Part shown: positions 9,449-21,962 of the stretch, one piece after another
Position numbering within the stretch: the stretch's first letter is position 1
How the letters are laid out: the number at the start of each line of letters is the position of its first letter
Origin: Lytechinus variegatus
Taxonomy: Eukaryota > Echinodermata > Echinoidea > Temnopleuroida > Toxopneustidae
NCBI RefSeq assembly: GCF_018143015.1
Contig: NC_054746.1
Location: forward strand, 23,512,464 to 23,576,463
Length of the DNA stretch: 64,000 bases
Reading direction: 5' to 3'
Notes under the pieces: generated by a model
What the model was told of the DNA's origin: nothing
Databases searched by the model: none
Seen by the model: the letters and a program-made list of their open reading frames with translations, nothing else
Translations under genes and position numbers: made by a program

Positions 9449-12400
9449 TTTATTTACTAATAAAAGGTTGTAGTCTGATGTCATAGAGTTGACGAAATGT
9501 CTTCTTTACAAAGCAATATCAATCATGTATCTCACCCGATTCATTTGACCTTAGTTGACTTTTAACCTACATTAACCTTCAGGTCCCTATATTTGTATCA
9601 TATTTTTGTTACAAAATTACATTGTTAGAAATCATCAATATCTAAAACTAATTTCTTACAGTAGCTTGCTTTTTTCCTCTAGTAAACAAGGTCAAAGACC
9701 AAAAGTTAAGTAAAACTAAGACGCTGCAGTGTCCTCATCAATATTTATAAGAAACAAATGAGAGGTGAAATAGGGTCAACAGTATCTTTCCTTTTTGCCA
9801 AGGGTGGATTCCTTGCTGGGAATTCTCATAACCAATGGAGTAAATTAAAATAGATGAGAGTTCTGTTTACCCAAGAAAAAGCATGAATCACTGTAATTTT
9901 CATGGGGGGGGGGAGCCTTGGTTAAAAGTAACAATTATAAATAGCACTTAATTTAAGAAATACACTGAAATTCATTGTATCAGATGATCTCAAGGTCTAT
10001 TTTATCTTCATAAACAACACAGATAATTTGATTTTTTTTTTATCAGTTTCATATCAAGCTCATTTTCTGCCACCAAAAATGGATGTGAGCTACATAAACA
10101 GTGCAATTGGTAGCTTCCCCTGTCCTAACCCCCCCCAAAAAAAAAATTATTTAGAACATCTCTGATTATTTCATCACCTTGAATTCCATCACAACAAACA
10201 TTAACAATATTTCACCTGTGCATTACCCTAAGTATTGTTCTCTAAAAAGACATATTGAAAATATAATTTAACAACACAATATTTCACCCAATCCAATGAA
10301 AGTATGACTTGAAAAATAATTCCATACCAGATCTGTTGTTTAATCAAATGACAGCTGCCAAGTAAGCTTCAATATTCTGTTCTCCATTTCGTAATTCTAG
10401 TGATCTCATTTTATCCTGTACATGACAAAAAGATAGCAATATATTCAGTGGACAGAATCTATTATTCTCTGGTTTTAATGGTGAGTCAAAGAATTGTGAC
10501 TGGTAGTGTACATGATTATAACAGAACATACACAACAGGCTTGTCATTAACATCATTGTTTAACTCACAGCTTTACAAAGGTTACATGTATGGTATAGAA
10601 AAAGCAGTGAGTTGAATCCCTGGTAATAAAGAGTATAAAAATAACAATTGTACTGGTTTCATACTTTTCATGGAAAAGCCTCATGTTTCAAGGCATTTAA
10701 GATTTGTATGACATGGCATACACTTTAACCCAATGACCTGAATTTTGTACTCAGATTACTCAAACCATGGCCTAAATCTGCAGTTAACAAGATGGGTAGC
10801 AATAGTGGCATTAATCTGTAACAGCAGACATTTCATAATATCAGCACATTTGGCAATCAGGCTGTCAAAGCTGTCTTGAGCTGCTTACTACAATGGTTTT
10901 CTTCATATTTAAAGACATGACAAAAGGGTCAAAACGGAAAACAAGTAACGTGCTGTCAGTTCGATATTGATAATGTGGCATGGTGTTATTAATAGCCATC
11001 TTTGTCTTATGTAGCTTAAAAAGTAGGTTACGACAAGAGTTCTCTAGTAGTAGCCAACCAAGGATCAGTGAAACAAGAATTTAAAATACAGGCCAATCTC
11101 ATAAAATTTTTGTAAAAAAAGAAAGAAAAAAACAACTCAAAAGCCAATAAAAGATAAATAGCACCAGAAGTCACTGACAAAAAAGTATTTAAAAAAATGT
11201 TTAAAAGCATCTCGATACCTTTTTTGTCTACTATAATACAGTTTTATATACATTTCTACATGAATACAACATGTAATATCTTCTTGCATTCTGCAAATGA
11301 GCCAGTGTACATTATGTGCCTAGTACATTTCTTCATAAATCTCATCTTCAATCTCCCATACATAATTCATATAATTCTGTTTGCATGATAACCAGGATAT
11401 GAAGTTGCTCAATGAATATATCTCAATTAAATGCTTTTACAGCAAATTGTACATGGTTTGGATTGATTTTCTTAAATTCTGACTGAGAGAAGAGATATCA
11501 GTAATATGTCCGAGATCAATTTAGAACCGGCTGCAAAGGTGTCATATTCCAATCAGGGGGTAAGTCTCTGCTTTCAAACTGAAAAGTATGGGATTCAAAT
11601 CCTGCCACGGAACCAATGTCTTGTAGCAATACATTTGAAGTTATTCATTCCTGACCTGCAAAGGGTAGGTGCATGAGAACATGTAAATCTGCATGACAAT
11701 ATAAAATTCTTTGATATGGGCAGGCTATGCAAAGTGAAAATCAGAGTAATACTTATGGGAGAACCAGGAATGTCTTTATAGCTGATACTATGTGAGTGCC
11801 ATTCAAAAACCCATTATTCTTTTCAAGTTTTTAAATTAGGAGAGAAAGAGAAATTCACTAATATTTTGCTGCCTTACCATACAAAAATAATAATCAGTCA
11901 GTGACTGACATATGTAAACAATAGTTGTTACCATATTTCTAAATTTTGGTCCATCTAGGAACATGACAGAAATGCCAACATAAAACCATCCAAACAACCC
12001 TATCCTTTTTTATAATTCACTTGCAAGATGTACTTATGGCAACATTCTAATCACACAGAATCAAAGAAAACTGAGCCATGATAAATGTCTATGAAGCATC
12101 CACAAAGTCACTGGACTTGGATAGTCCTAGAAACAATCAATGGAGAACAAAAGCAATGGGAAGAATTCTTATAATTTGAATGTAGTAATAGATTATGCAA
12201 GGCAAGTAATCAAACACTAATTGAAAGCAATATATTTCATAACAGCCTACAAGAATGTTGTACCTATGTCCTTTCCAAGTGTAGTCATACTATGGATAGT
12301 ACATATAGCATATATCCTAATAATAAAGAAGATTATGATTCTTAAAATATCAAAGTGAATGCATTTTTTACAGGTAAAATGTACATATACATCTAGGGTA

Positions 12401-12595
12401 AGAACAAGTGATTTCAAAATCTAGTGATTTCACTGATGCAACATTCCTGCATAATACTTGTATAATAAATTTACATTTTGCCATGTAATGATAAAGCTCA
12501 TACATTACACAAGGCTGGTTACAATTGAGTACAACATACACTATGTCAAAACACTTGGCAATGTGGTTTATCTTAAGTTACTTTAAAATTGTGTT
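9449..12595 (-). other. Possible long 3' UTR of the minus-strand gene
   Basis: Reading by eye leftwards from the stop at 12596, the first AATAAA on the minus strand (TTTATT on +) is at 9449-9454. If that is the poly(A) signal used, the 3' UTR would be about 3.1 kb. ATTAAA and other variant signals were not excluded. The SINE relic near 11.5 kb would lie inside it. Confidence 0.25.
11535..11645 (+). mobile_element. tRNA-derived SINE relic
   Basis: A B-box-like GGGATTCAAATCCTGCCACGG is preceded by GGGGGTAAGTCTCTGCTTTCAAACTGAA-type sequence. This resembles the head of the better preserved SINEs at 28066 and 56013 (CTTTCAAACAGAGGG then GGGTTCGAA). The tail is degraded. Fragment only. Confidence 0.4.
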
Positions 12596-13722
12596 TTACT
12601 TCGCTAACTGAGTGTTCAGATTGACAGTTGGCACTGATTGTTGTGTGACAGCAGAGTTTACTGTTGAAACCATAGCTGTAGAGGCAATGCCAGTGACAGG
12701 AGGCAGTATGGAATTTAGCTCTGAAGCAGGTGCTGTAACTTTGTTGATTGCCAGGGAGTTGATACCAACCTGGGTTGCCTGTTGGTGAGCTTCAGTCTTA
12801 ATGCCACACTCAAGTTTTTGGATTTTTTGAGAGACCATCTCCATTGCACCAGGTGTCATATAACCCTTGCTGAGTAGGTGCATAAGAGGCCTTACTTCGG
12901 ATTTAGATTTTATCCCATTCAACATGTCTGTGTTAACCTCGCTGGGTCCAATACGAGGCATCTCCGGGTGAGAACGTACCCGGTCATATGCTGCTCGGGA
13001 CGTAATGTGAAAGAGAAGCTCACAGGATCGCTGCTCGATTTTCTCAAGTTGTTTCTCCATGCGCTTCCGTCTCTTGCGGTTGTTTTCCTTCCTCCTCCTC
13101 CATAGACGCCTGCGATCAGCCAATTCTGCAGCCTCTGCTGTGAAGCTTGTTTGAAGGTGGGAGAAGGTCTGGTTGACACTTGCCAGGGTGGATAAAACCT
13201 CATTGTACATCTGATCAGTCCTGTCAAACAGCTGTTCTATGTAGGCGAGCTCATTCTGCCACACTACAACGCTGTTATCACTGGATGTCAGCAAGGTGCC
13301 CTTTTTGTGTAGCAGCTGCTGCCGTACACTGGCAATGCGGGTTGCCATGTTCTCCAGCTCTTTGGATGTGGCCTCGCATCGCTTCACATCTTCACTTTTA
13401 CATTTGATTGGGACACTGCGGTAGCGTGCAACGTTCTGCGCAACTCCACTGTTTGGATTAATGAGCAAGTTGTGAACTCTGGTCTCCAGGTTTCCTATGT
13501 AGCTGTGGGTATCCCATCTCCACTTCTGTTGCTCTAACAGGTAGCCATGAAATTCCTTCTTGGAAGAAAATTTGTTGAAGTCACTGTTATAAAGTTGCAT
13601 GGCTACATCATTGTAAAAAAGCTGGCGTTCACTCTGTGGATTCTGATGTAAAAACTCATTGGGGCACTTCTTCATCTGTGCCATTCTTTGGGAATTAGTA
13701 TTATTAAGTTGTGTTGTGTTAC
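12596..13722 (-). CDS. Unrecognised gene, second coding exon (helical, basic region)
   Basis: Encodes residues 121-495 as one long open frame. The acceptor is a run of pyrimidines ending CCCTGTAG just upstream of 13722. The frame before the internal Met at 13684 (residue 134) is open to the acceptor and joins correctly to the upstream exon, so Met 134 is not needed as a start. The uninterrupted length and balanced composition support real coding. Confidence 0.8.
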
Positions 13723-15511
13723 CTACAGGGAGAGAGAAAAAGAAAGACTGGTTGTCAATATTAAATTGAAATGCTTACAATATTGTTCATAACAAAATAA
13801 ATAAGAATATTAACCACACACAAAATAAAACAAAAGCTTAAATTTCACAATTGTTTTATTCAGTCATTCTTTGATGCATGGAATATCTTGATGGGAGTTT
13901 TTTTTTCATAATTCTGCTCAATAAAAATCACATCCTGCAATGAACTTCTTGCAGCATATGAATAATCACTATTTTCTTAGAGCTTTTTTTTGAAGGGTTT
14001 ATTTACTAGGGCTGCTTGATATCATTTATTTGGGTATTTGATCTCCAGGTGTAATGCTAATCTGCTATCATCCTTAAAAACAAGAATGTTAAACCTATTT
14101 AGCTCAGGCATATTGGTGAATGGAATGTGACACATTAATGACCCTTTCCCTTGCATGCTCCCCTTTTTTTGATGGACATTAGCATTTCTGAGAGTTAATT
14201 TTCCTAAACATATTCAAATAACCATTAAAAAAAAACAATAACATGAGAGACATTTTACCACAATCATGCATCCAATATCACCTGCAAATTGAAGCTTCCA
14301 TGTTTGGTAATAATTCAATTGTTTTCATAATATGTCAAATGATAATCTAGACATTTTGCATAAAACTGATTATTTTTCAATGTTGATCATAAGAATAACA
14401 GGTATTGTTCTCAGAATTGTGAAAATTATTTTACATTCCGTACTGTATGTATTCAATTCATGCACCATACCCCTGTATTAAAGAACTTTCTAGCGAAGCA
14501 AAGGGTGTACCGGGTAATCAATATCGATTTTCAAATTCAACATGATTCATGATTTCATCTTTCTATTTACATATGAAAATCAACATGAACACACCTCAAT
14601 TTCAAATATATTGATGATACTTCAGTTCAGTATGAATTCAAATTTGGAATCCTTGCACTAAACATGCTGATGTGTACTGAATCACCTTGGTCCCTTGAAA
14701 TGAGTGAACACGGAAGTTCAACAACTTCCATTGACTCTAATAAAGATGTACATTTGCTCCAGGGTTACCAATAATTCACACATGTTACCAGATGTTCTAA
14801 AACTCTCTAGTTCATCCAAAGTTCTTAACTGAATTTAATCAAATCTTCTGGTGAACCTTTGACCTTAGCAACATTCATGTGTCTTCAATGTTACACTTAA
14901 TGGGTATACCAACATCACAGAATCGGACTTGTCTCCCATTTCAAGGTCTGGTTATCAATAAACCCTTTGCCATTTTTATCTACAGTATTGCAATGGTTGC
15001 TCTATGTAATCATCTTTCACTGACTGTATATTATTTTAGAAACTAAGAATTGTTTATTTTAAATCAAATAATGAATAAAACCTCTGAGGCCCCAATGCCA
15101 CCCTTATACCACCAGAAAAATCAGCATTTCTTTTTCAACTATTAACATACCTTGCTGGTTGTGATGGGAAACACTCGGCATGGACGCACTGGGCATGGAT
15201 ACACTCGGCATAGACACACTAGGCATGGTAACACTGGGCATGGATGCATTGGGCATGGAGACGTTGGGCATGGAGACGTTGGGCACGGAGACACTGGGCA
15301 GTGATACGTTGGGCATGGTGGGTAGGCTAGGCACGTTCAGTGGAGGATAGGGCAAGCCGGTAGATATGATGTTTGGTTTGACCTCCTGCGTGGGAGGTTT
15401 ATTACTGATCATGGGCTTGATGTCTGTCACTAGCCCTGTCTGGGGCAGGTTGATGGCAGGGTGTACCTGGTTGAGCAGGCAGTGGGAGAGGGGCTGGGGC
15501 AGCGTGGACAT
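12596..15511 (-). CDS. Unrecognised 495-residue protein with pentapeptide repeats (two coding exons)
   Basis: Joining 15511-15151 and 13722-12596 on the minus strand gives 495 residues and TAA. The junction splits a Gly codon (121) in phase 1, with a GTATGT donor and an excellent acceptor after a C/T-rich tract. Residues 1-65 are Pro-rich. Residues 66-115 are ten tandem pentads of the form M-P-(N/S)-(V/A)-S. Residues about 134-350 are charged and probably helical, with two Trp-rich patches (K-W-R-W near 187-190; V-V-W-Q near 273-277) and a strongly basic cluster RRRLWRRRKENNRKRRKR at 324-341 that could be a nuclear signal or RNA-binding patch. The end is Ser/Thr/Val-rich. No signal peptide or membrane segment. 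The ATG is firm: TGA lies in frame two codons upstream. A faint, ordered resemblance to the helical core of PDCD7 (U11/U12 59K) is not enough to name it, because the conserved PDCD7 C-terminus is absent. Confidence 0.75.
13723..15150 (-). other. Intron of the unrecognised minus-strand gene
   Basis: 1428 bp with a GTATGT donor and CCCTGTAG acceptor on the minus strand. AT-rich; I see no repeat or exon in it. Confidence 0.7.
15151..15511 (-). CDS. Unrecognised gene, first coding exon (pentad repeats)
   Basis: Encodes residues 1-120 and one base of 121. The pentads are encoded by a 15-bp tandem repeat at 15167-15316, a coding minisatellite. An in-frame TGA is two codons upstream of ATG 15511. 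A TTTACTGCAG acceptor puts the exon start at 15559, so 15512-15559 is 5' UTR and at least one non-coding exon lies upstream (higher coordinates). Confidence 0.75.
15167..15316 (-). repeat. 15-bp coding minisatellite
   Basis: Ten head-to-tail 15-bp units (on the + strand of the GGGCATGGAGACGTT type) encode the M-P-S-V-S pentads. Units differ mostly by single bases and remain in frame, so copy number could vary between alleles without breaking the protein. Confidence 0.85.
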
Positions 15512-16432
15512 ACCTCACTCCTCACACACCTTCTTCTAGTGGATCCTTGTCAAGTTACTCTGCAGTAAATTAAAAGATACAAACAAATGACATTTTACAC
15601 ATTTTTTGCAAGGCACTACAACTGATATTGAGACAGTTTATTAACTTCTCTGAGGGCTGAGATTTAAAATAGAAATAACCAGGGGGTGTTAAATAAATCA
15701 GATTATATGTAACACACAGCTGCTGTCCCTTCTTCTTGCTATCTCATTTTCAATCACTTTGAATGATTTTCAAAGTTGAAATCCAATTTGAAGATTAAAC
15801 TTACAGGTATGTTAACAAATAATGCAAAGTTTATTTCCTGTCAAAAATGTATTAAGTTAGAATAAGTTCAGTCTGTGTAAAAACACCAGTTACATGTAAA
15901 TGCAGTCATTTATGAATTGCAAGACGAAATGTTTTTGTAAATAACCTAAAAGCTTCAAGAAACACTGCAACTGATAGCTTAAAGCCCTGAAATTTGAAGC
16001 AAGTTTCTGAATTTAACAATAAACTGCAAGGAACCCCGGTGAGATGGGAGCAGTTTCAGAACAGATAAATAAGAAGAACAGGAACTTGTCCAGGCTGTAC
16101 AATTCCAAATAATTATTTTTTTCCGCATGAACACTTACCCGAAGCACATACTTTCGGCAAAACTTAAGGGTAAAATCTTTGTTACAAACGGTCTGATTAG
16201 CAGACGAGGACTGTTTACTGGGTTGAGAAAGTTCCTGTTATTTTCTTTCACACTGCAAAAATACCCAACACCTTGGAAAAATCCAACTGAATGTTCTCGT
16301 AAGTTTGGCAAGTACTCACTAAGCAGCAGGTATTTTCTTTCAAGAACATCACAAATATTTTGCTTCCATTGGTAAAAAAAAATACCTGGTGTTTTCTGAT
16401 CAACGCAGATTAGGGTGAATTCCCGGAGAGAG

Positions 16433-16619
16433 TACCTGGTGGGTGTTTTATAAAGCTGTTCATAAAGTTACGAATGACTTCACACATGACTGGAACCCGT
16501 TCTTACATGTAGGTCATAACTCAATTACATAGGGATATCACATAACACAAAAAAGGATCACCAGTTGTGCGTACAGCATTCGAATCTTACGAACAGCTTT
16601 ATAAGACACCCACCTGGTA
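16433..16619. mobile_element. Short inverted-repeat MITE
   Basis: The left end TACCTGGTGGGTGTTTTATA and the right end, in reverse complement, agree over about 45 bases (ACCTGGTGGGTGT.TTATAAAGCTGTTCRTAA). The total is 187 bp with a non-complementary middle of about 90 bp. No open frame. The plan is that of a small non-autonomous DNA transposon. Confidence 0.75.
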
Positions 16620-16795
16620 TTCTCTAGCTTCTAGGCGATCTGAATATACCTTAAGACTCTTGAAACCATCCACAAAAGGATACAGTACAAAGCAGAGAAG
16701 GAAGGCAATGCGGTGAGTGGCAATGATTGGAACAATGACATTAGGAGGTATCAAAGGGATTAACATACTTTCAGTTGATCTTCTGCAGATTGATC

Positions 16796-16815
16796 ATATA
16801 TATATATATATATAT
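16796..16815. repeat. (TA)n microsatellite
   Basis: About ten TA units followed by a T-run. Confidence 0.8.
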
Positions 16816-17924
16816 TTTTCTTAAATCAATGGCCCACGTTAAAACAGGTGTTCATTGCACACATGCTGAATGCTATTATTTTTGACAATAATCATGTAGG
16901 TATTCAATTCAATTACTTGATGATAATCAGGATAACAAAATAAAATATTTCTTTAAAACCACACATTTCATGAGCATTGCATACATGTGTAAAATATTGC
17001 TTCTATTCATAATCACTAATCAGCCCTTAAATTTTGATGTTTTACGTCAACATCACTTTCTGTAGTGCACATTTCTTCATTAAAGCATATGTATAGTAAC
17101 ATATCAAAAAAATTAAAAGGGCACAACAGAGGCCACCAATGAGAGGGGCGTTGAGGCTAATCAAAAGAGCATCCATTGTCATGACCTTCAATAGCTTTGG
17201 ATTAATTTTAAGGACCTGCTCTCATCATCAACATCATCAACATTTTTTTTGGCTATTTTTACGTAAGTTCCTTCCGTGTGGTACGGTTATTATTGGGATA
17301 GACCTCGTTAGACCAATGGCTTTCTGTCTTTCCCCTCACATCAGCTGTACAGTGGTGATTATTGTTCCTTACTAGCTGTATAGGATTATTTATCCTATAT
17401 ATTCTGGTTCTCTGTTCCAGTATGAGCATTTTATTTGTATTTTTATGTATTTTAAAAGAGATGTGAAATAAAGGACACTGAAACTATGATTGTCATCATC
17501 AAATGAATTTTTCTTTACCAACATGTGCATGTATACTGAATGCATAATAATAATATAAAAAGCGATTAAGCCTAATAAGCTCTAAATTGGTGATTTAAAA
17601 AAAAAATTATTCAATCTGTAGAAGTTCCAATGTTTAACATTTGAGATGTACAGGTACATTCTACATGTAACCTACATGTACATGTACCCAGTCGCCTCAT
17701 TTTGAATGTTTGTGCGACTAGACAACTTACATGTCGTTTTCACCTATTAATCCTATTTCAATTTTAAAAATTTGTACAAAGAGGAAAAATTCCTTTTGTT
17801 CTTAAGTATCTACTCTTGAAGTGATGATGCACCTACATGTACATGTACAATGTAGTGCACATATACTGGTATCTGCAATGGAAGCACATCAGACGTAAAT
17901 TTCCTATTATGGATCTGTTTTAAC

Positions 17925-18532
17925 TTAAAGGTCAAGTCCACCTCAGAAAAATGTTGATTTGAATCAATAGAGAATAATCAGACAAGCACAATGCTGAAGA
18001 TTTCATCAAAATCGGATGTAAAATAAGAAAGTTATGACATTTCAAAGTTTCGCTTATTTTTAACAAAATAGTTATATGAACAAGCCAGTTACATCCAAAT
18101 GAGAGAGTTGATGATGTCACTCACAATTTCTTTTGTTTTTTATTGTTTGAATTATACAATATTTCAATTGTTACGAATTTGACGATTGGGACCTCCTTGC
18201 CTGAAGCACAAACTGTTAAAATAATGGAATTCCACGTTTTCAGGGAGGAATGAAACTTCATTTCACATGACAATGATGAGAAAATCAAAATATTTCATAT
18301 TTCAAACAATAAAAAACAAAAGAAATAGTGAGTGAATGACATCATCGACTCTCTCATTTGGATGTAGCTGGCTCGTTCATATAACTGTTTTTGTGAAATG
18401 AAGCGAAACTTTGAAATGTCATAACTTTCTTATTTTACATCCGATTTTGATGAAATTTTCAGTGTTATGCTTGTTGAATTTTTCTCTTTTTATTCAAATC
18501 AAGTTTTTGTTGGGGTGGACTTGTCCTTTAAA
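17925..18532. mobile_element. MITE family 1, full-length copy b
   Basis: Nearly identical to 3694-4303 over its full length of about 608 bp, including TTAA flanks, AGG termini and the inverted GGATGTA..CTGGCTCGTTCATA interior. The close similarity of two copies 14 kb apart suggests fairly recent activity or conversion. Confidence 0.8.
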
Positions 18533-20879
18533 AGTGTAACAGCAAACCAATTTACATATATATTTCCTCTTTTCAAACAAAGAGACTTACATGTACATGT
18601 ATTGACTTGCAGTAAATTTAGAAATGATTACAAGAATATTGATTGATTTTATTTGTATAACTTGCAATATGCTGTAATTTTCATAAAATACTCCAAAATA
18701 TGATGTGGTTTGTACAGTGGTACTACATGTCCAATACAGATCTGAACAATATTCACTGATAAAGAGAACTGTTGTGCTTGTTAATCTTTTCTATTTCCAA
18801 CATTCTATTCAATCTTGTCAAAATGTGAAGTCTCTGACTTTTCTACGTAAAACATTGAATTAAAAAAAATCCCTATGGAATTCTACATTATCCCAGACAT
18901 AATGCATGCAGCACCTACATTAATTATGAATAGCTGTGAACAGACTTACACGTACTACAAGACTAAAATGAAATCACAGCGGTGATTTTGTCCAGAGGAT
19001 ATACAGAGGCTTCTATTTTCAGCATTGCGTGGGGGGCTTGATAGGGGGTAGGGTCAAATTCTACTCCCAGACTCTGGCAAAAATGGCAGGGGTGCTATGT
19101 GCGAGGATTAAATTTCAAATGAATTCAAGCATACTGCTGTTTGAGTAGGAACATATCGGTTTGAATGAATTGCATTTGGGGAAAATGTTGCAGCACTTTG
19201 CACACATGCTATTTCCTGAGTGAGGTGCACGATTTAACAAGGGATGGATCTATAAATAGTGCAACTCGGTTCATGTAACGATTCAAAACTACAAACATGG
19301 ACATGAATGTCAAACTGTACATTAATACCTAAAATTGCAGCAAGTATTGGCAATGAGTGTCAAACTTAAAATAAACATTTTAATACAGGTAGATTTTACA
19401 TGCATATTTGAAATTGGGGTGTCCCTGTAAAACCTACCTTTGTTCAACTGCATACAGAATCACATAATTAGGAAAATTGAAATGATTGCAATTTACTACC
19501 TAATATCACTATCAAGTTTACATCACATACATATATGCCTATTCATTATAAAAACAAACTTAAATTTGAATTTTCTAATAGGAGTACAATCATATTTTAC
19601 ATTATAAAAAAGGAAAAAACAATATAATCAAAATCTCAAGCATAATGGTGTATCCTAGAAAATAAAGCAAAATTTCAAATTTTAATGGAATACAATCACA
19701 GCAATTGTATGTAAGTTTATGCCTTTCTCTTTCATTTGATCCAATTTTATAGGCCTTATGCATGTACTTGTATTGAGTTAAGATAATTTCAAGGTTATCA
19801 AACAGTAATGAGGCCTGTAGCATCTGAATGAACATCTAATCGTAAATAATTTTTTGCCCAATTAGTAACAACTCCAATATATCCAAGGAAATGAATAACA
19901 ATTACATGTACATGTATATCAGGGGAAAATTACATGGGGATCAAGGGGATTTTGCCCCAGAAATACATGTATGCTCAAAGGAGCCTTGGAATATGGGGGG
20001 AAAAAAAAGGAAAATCCCATTCACTGCAAGTCAGCAATGTTACAGAATTAATAGTAATAGGCAGTAGCTACCCCCCCATAAAGTATTTTTAACCGGCAAT
20101 TACTGTTCTGTATTTCTACGACCATGGTGTTGTGAAACACAGAGGTACACGTATTCATGGACTGCCAACCATATCAACATGATGCTAACAATCATTCATA
20201 CATAAATTTACCCTAAAATAGCCTGGGGTAGAATCCACTAGATACATGTAGGACGAAGTGTGGATTTGGAGTTGAAAGTTGGTTGACAATCAATTACACA
20301 AGTCATTTAATCATATGTAGCTATCACAGCAATATCTAATGTACCACCAATGGAAAAAGTCCTTAGGAAAAACCATATACAAAAATACTCACGAAAAGCT
20401 TTAACACTGCATTATCCACAAAGCAAAGCTATGTTCCAAACTGAATTTATCTTCCTTTTTTCCCACAGCGTCCAAGCTGTAAGCTACAAACAATGCAGAC
20501 TTACTTGCTGCTTGTTCTTGGCTGACAACAGACTTTGAATAAAGAGCTGTCTACTCAATCTGCTGCATATAAAATCCTGGTAGGGGTCTTTTTGTTGCCA
20601 GAGCCCAATCCCCCAGCAAGCAAAGGGCGAGTCACTGCATACTCATGAGGGCAAGAGGGCATTCTGTGGGGGGTAAGCTGGGGGGCCTTGAGTTTCCATT
20701 AGTTCCAAACAGGGAGGGGTCAAAGAGCAGCGTTGCTGAGGCAGCTTTAAAAAGGCTGTATGAAAGATTCAATCCATGTTTTCCCTTGGTGGGGAAGCAT
20801 TCATAAACATCTATGAAAATATGTGATGCATGTTGCGTGGGAAGGAAGCAGAAATATATTTCATTATTTTTAGCTGGTC

Positions 20880-21448
20880 TTAAAAGGGATGGTCTGGGCT
20901 GAAAATATTTATATCTTAATACATAGGGTAGAATTCACTGAGCAAAATGCCAAAAATTTCATCAAAATCGGAAAACAAATAATAAAGTTATTGAAGTTTA
21001 AACTTTCGCAATATTTTGTGAAAACAGTCGTCATGAATATTCATTAGATGGGCTGATGATGTCACATCTCCACTTTCCGTTTTCTTATGTTATTACATAA
21101 AATCATAATTTTTCATTATTTCATACTTGTGTGAATATTATGTCTCCCAAATATCTAATGCACTAAATCAGTTGTCAATCCAATTTTTCTAGTTCTTGGA
21201 GGAAAAATTTGGATAAACCTAATTTCATATAGTACAATACAAAAGAACAAGTGGAGATGTGACATCATCAGCCCACCTAATGAATTCATGACGTCTGTTT
21301 TTACAAAATATCGCTAAACTTTAAAATTCAGTAACTTTGTTATTTGTTATCCTATTTTTATGACACTTTCAGCATTTTGCTCAAGGAATTCTACTCTATT
21401 TAATTTTAATTAACTATAAATACTTTCAGCCCGGACCATCCCTTTAAA
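20880..21448. mobile_element. MITE family 2, full-length copy
   Basis: The left end TTAAAAGGGATGGTCTGGGC and the right end (reverse complement AAAGGGATGGTCCGGGC) are inverted repeats that continue through TGAAAATATTTATA/TGAAAGTATTTATA. Inside, the GTCATGAAT..GGGCTGATGATGTCACATCTCCACTT region is repeated inverted near the right end. About 570 bp, no transposase. Confidence 0.75.
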
Positions 21449-21633
21449 GTAAATGCAGTTTAAAGAAAAGATGCAAAATGCAGATCTATGACACATGTAC
21501 TTATATTTTAAGTGCAAAGTTGACTTATTAATCAGATCGACTACATGTATGTTCTCTCAATTAATGGTAAATTAATTTCATTGAAATTTGTTTAACACTG
21601 GAAAAAATGGTGAAAGGAAAAAAAATTGCATTT

Positions 21634-21830
21634 TTAAAGGGGAGGTTCACCCTGATGAAAAGTTCATTGTAAAAAAAAAGAAAATACCCTTTTTCTTTCT
21701 GTAGCAGGTGCAAAATGATATACTGTGAAAGTACAATAAAAAAAAAACATTGATTTTTTTTACCACAGAATATATACGAAAGCTGCTCACAGGCAAATTT
21801 CATCAGATTTTCTTCTTTAGTTCAGAAATA
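21634..21830. mobile_element. MITE family 3, partial copy
   Basis: Begins TTTAAAGGGGAGGTTCACCC, then GATGAAAAGTTCATTGTA, matching the left end of the element at 31184. The right end is not found; I place the limit arbitrarily where similarity is lost. Confidence 0.5.
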
Positions 21831-21962
21831 TTTGGGGAAAGTTTTTAGACTGGGGGCCCATGTTCTCCTCCTCATGTGAGGGCTTTCATGTATGAAAACT
21901 GATGCAAAGTAATTAAAAAAACATACTGCTAAATTTTGAACCCCCCCAAAAAAAGTATGGTA

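Larger units (their letters stand above)
3515..12595. other. Gene-poor interval with repeats
   Basis: No open frame here looks coding on either strand; all are short and of low complexity or repeat-derived. The interval contains a complete TTAA-type MITE, a degenerate MITE, a hairpin element, a SINE relic, homopolymer runs and a (GT)n tract, listed separately. Its right part (from about 9.45 kb) may be the 3' UTR of the minus-strand gene. Between 4304 and 7830 I see AT-rich sequence with no further recognisable feature. Confidence 0.5.

Noticed and set aside
12878..13407. Plus-strand and second minus-strand frames over the minus-strand exon
   Set aside because: They are shadows of the long real frame in other phases, with poor composition.
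12596..15511. Naming the minus-strand gene PDCD7 (U11/U12 59K)
   Set aside because: Only a vague ordered resemblance in the helical part from memory; the conserved PDCD7 C-terminus is absent.
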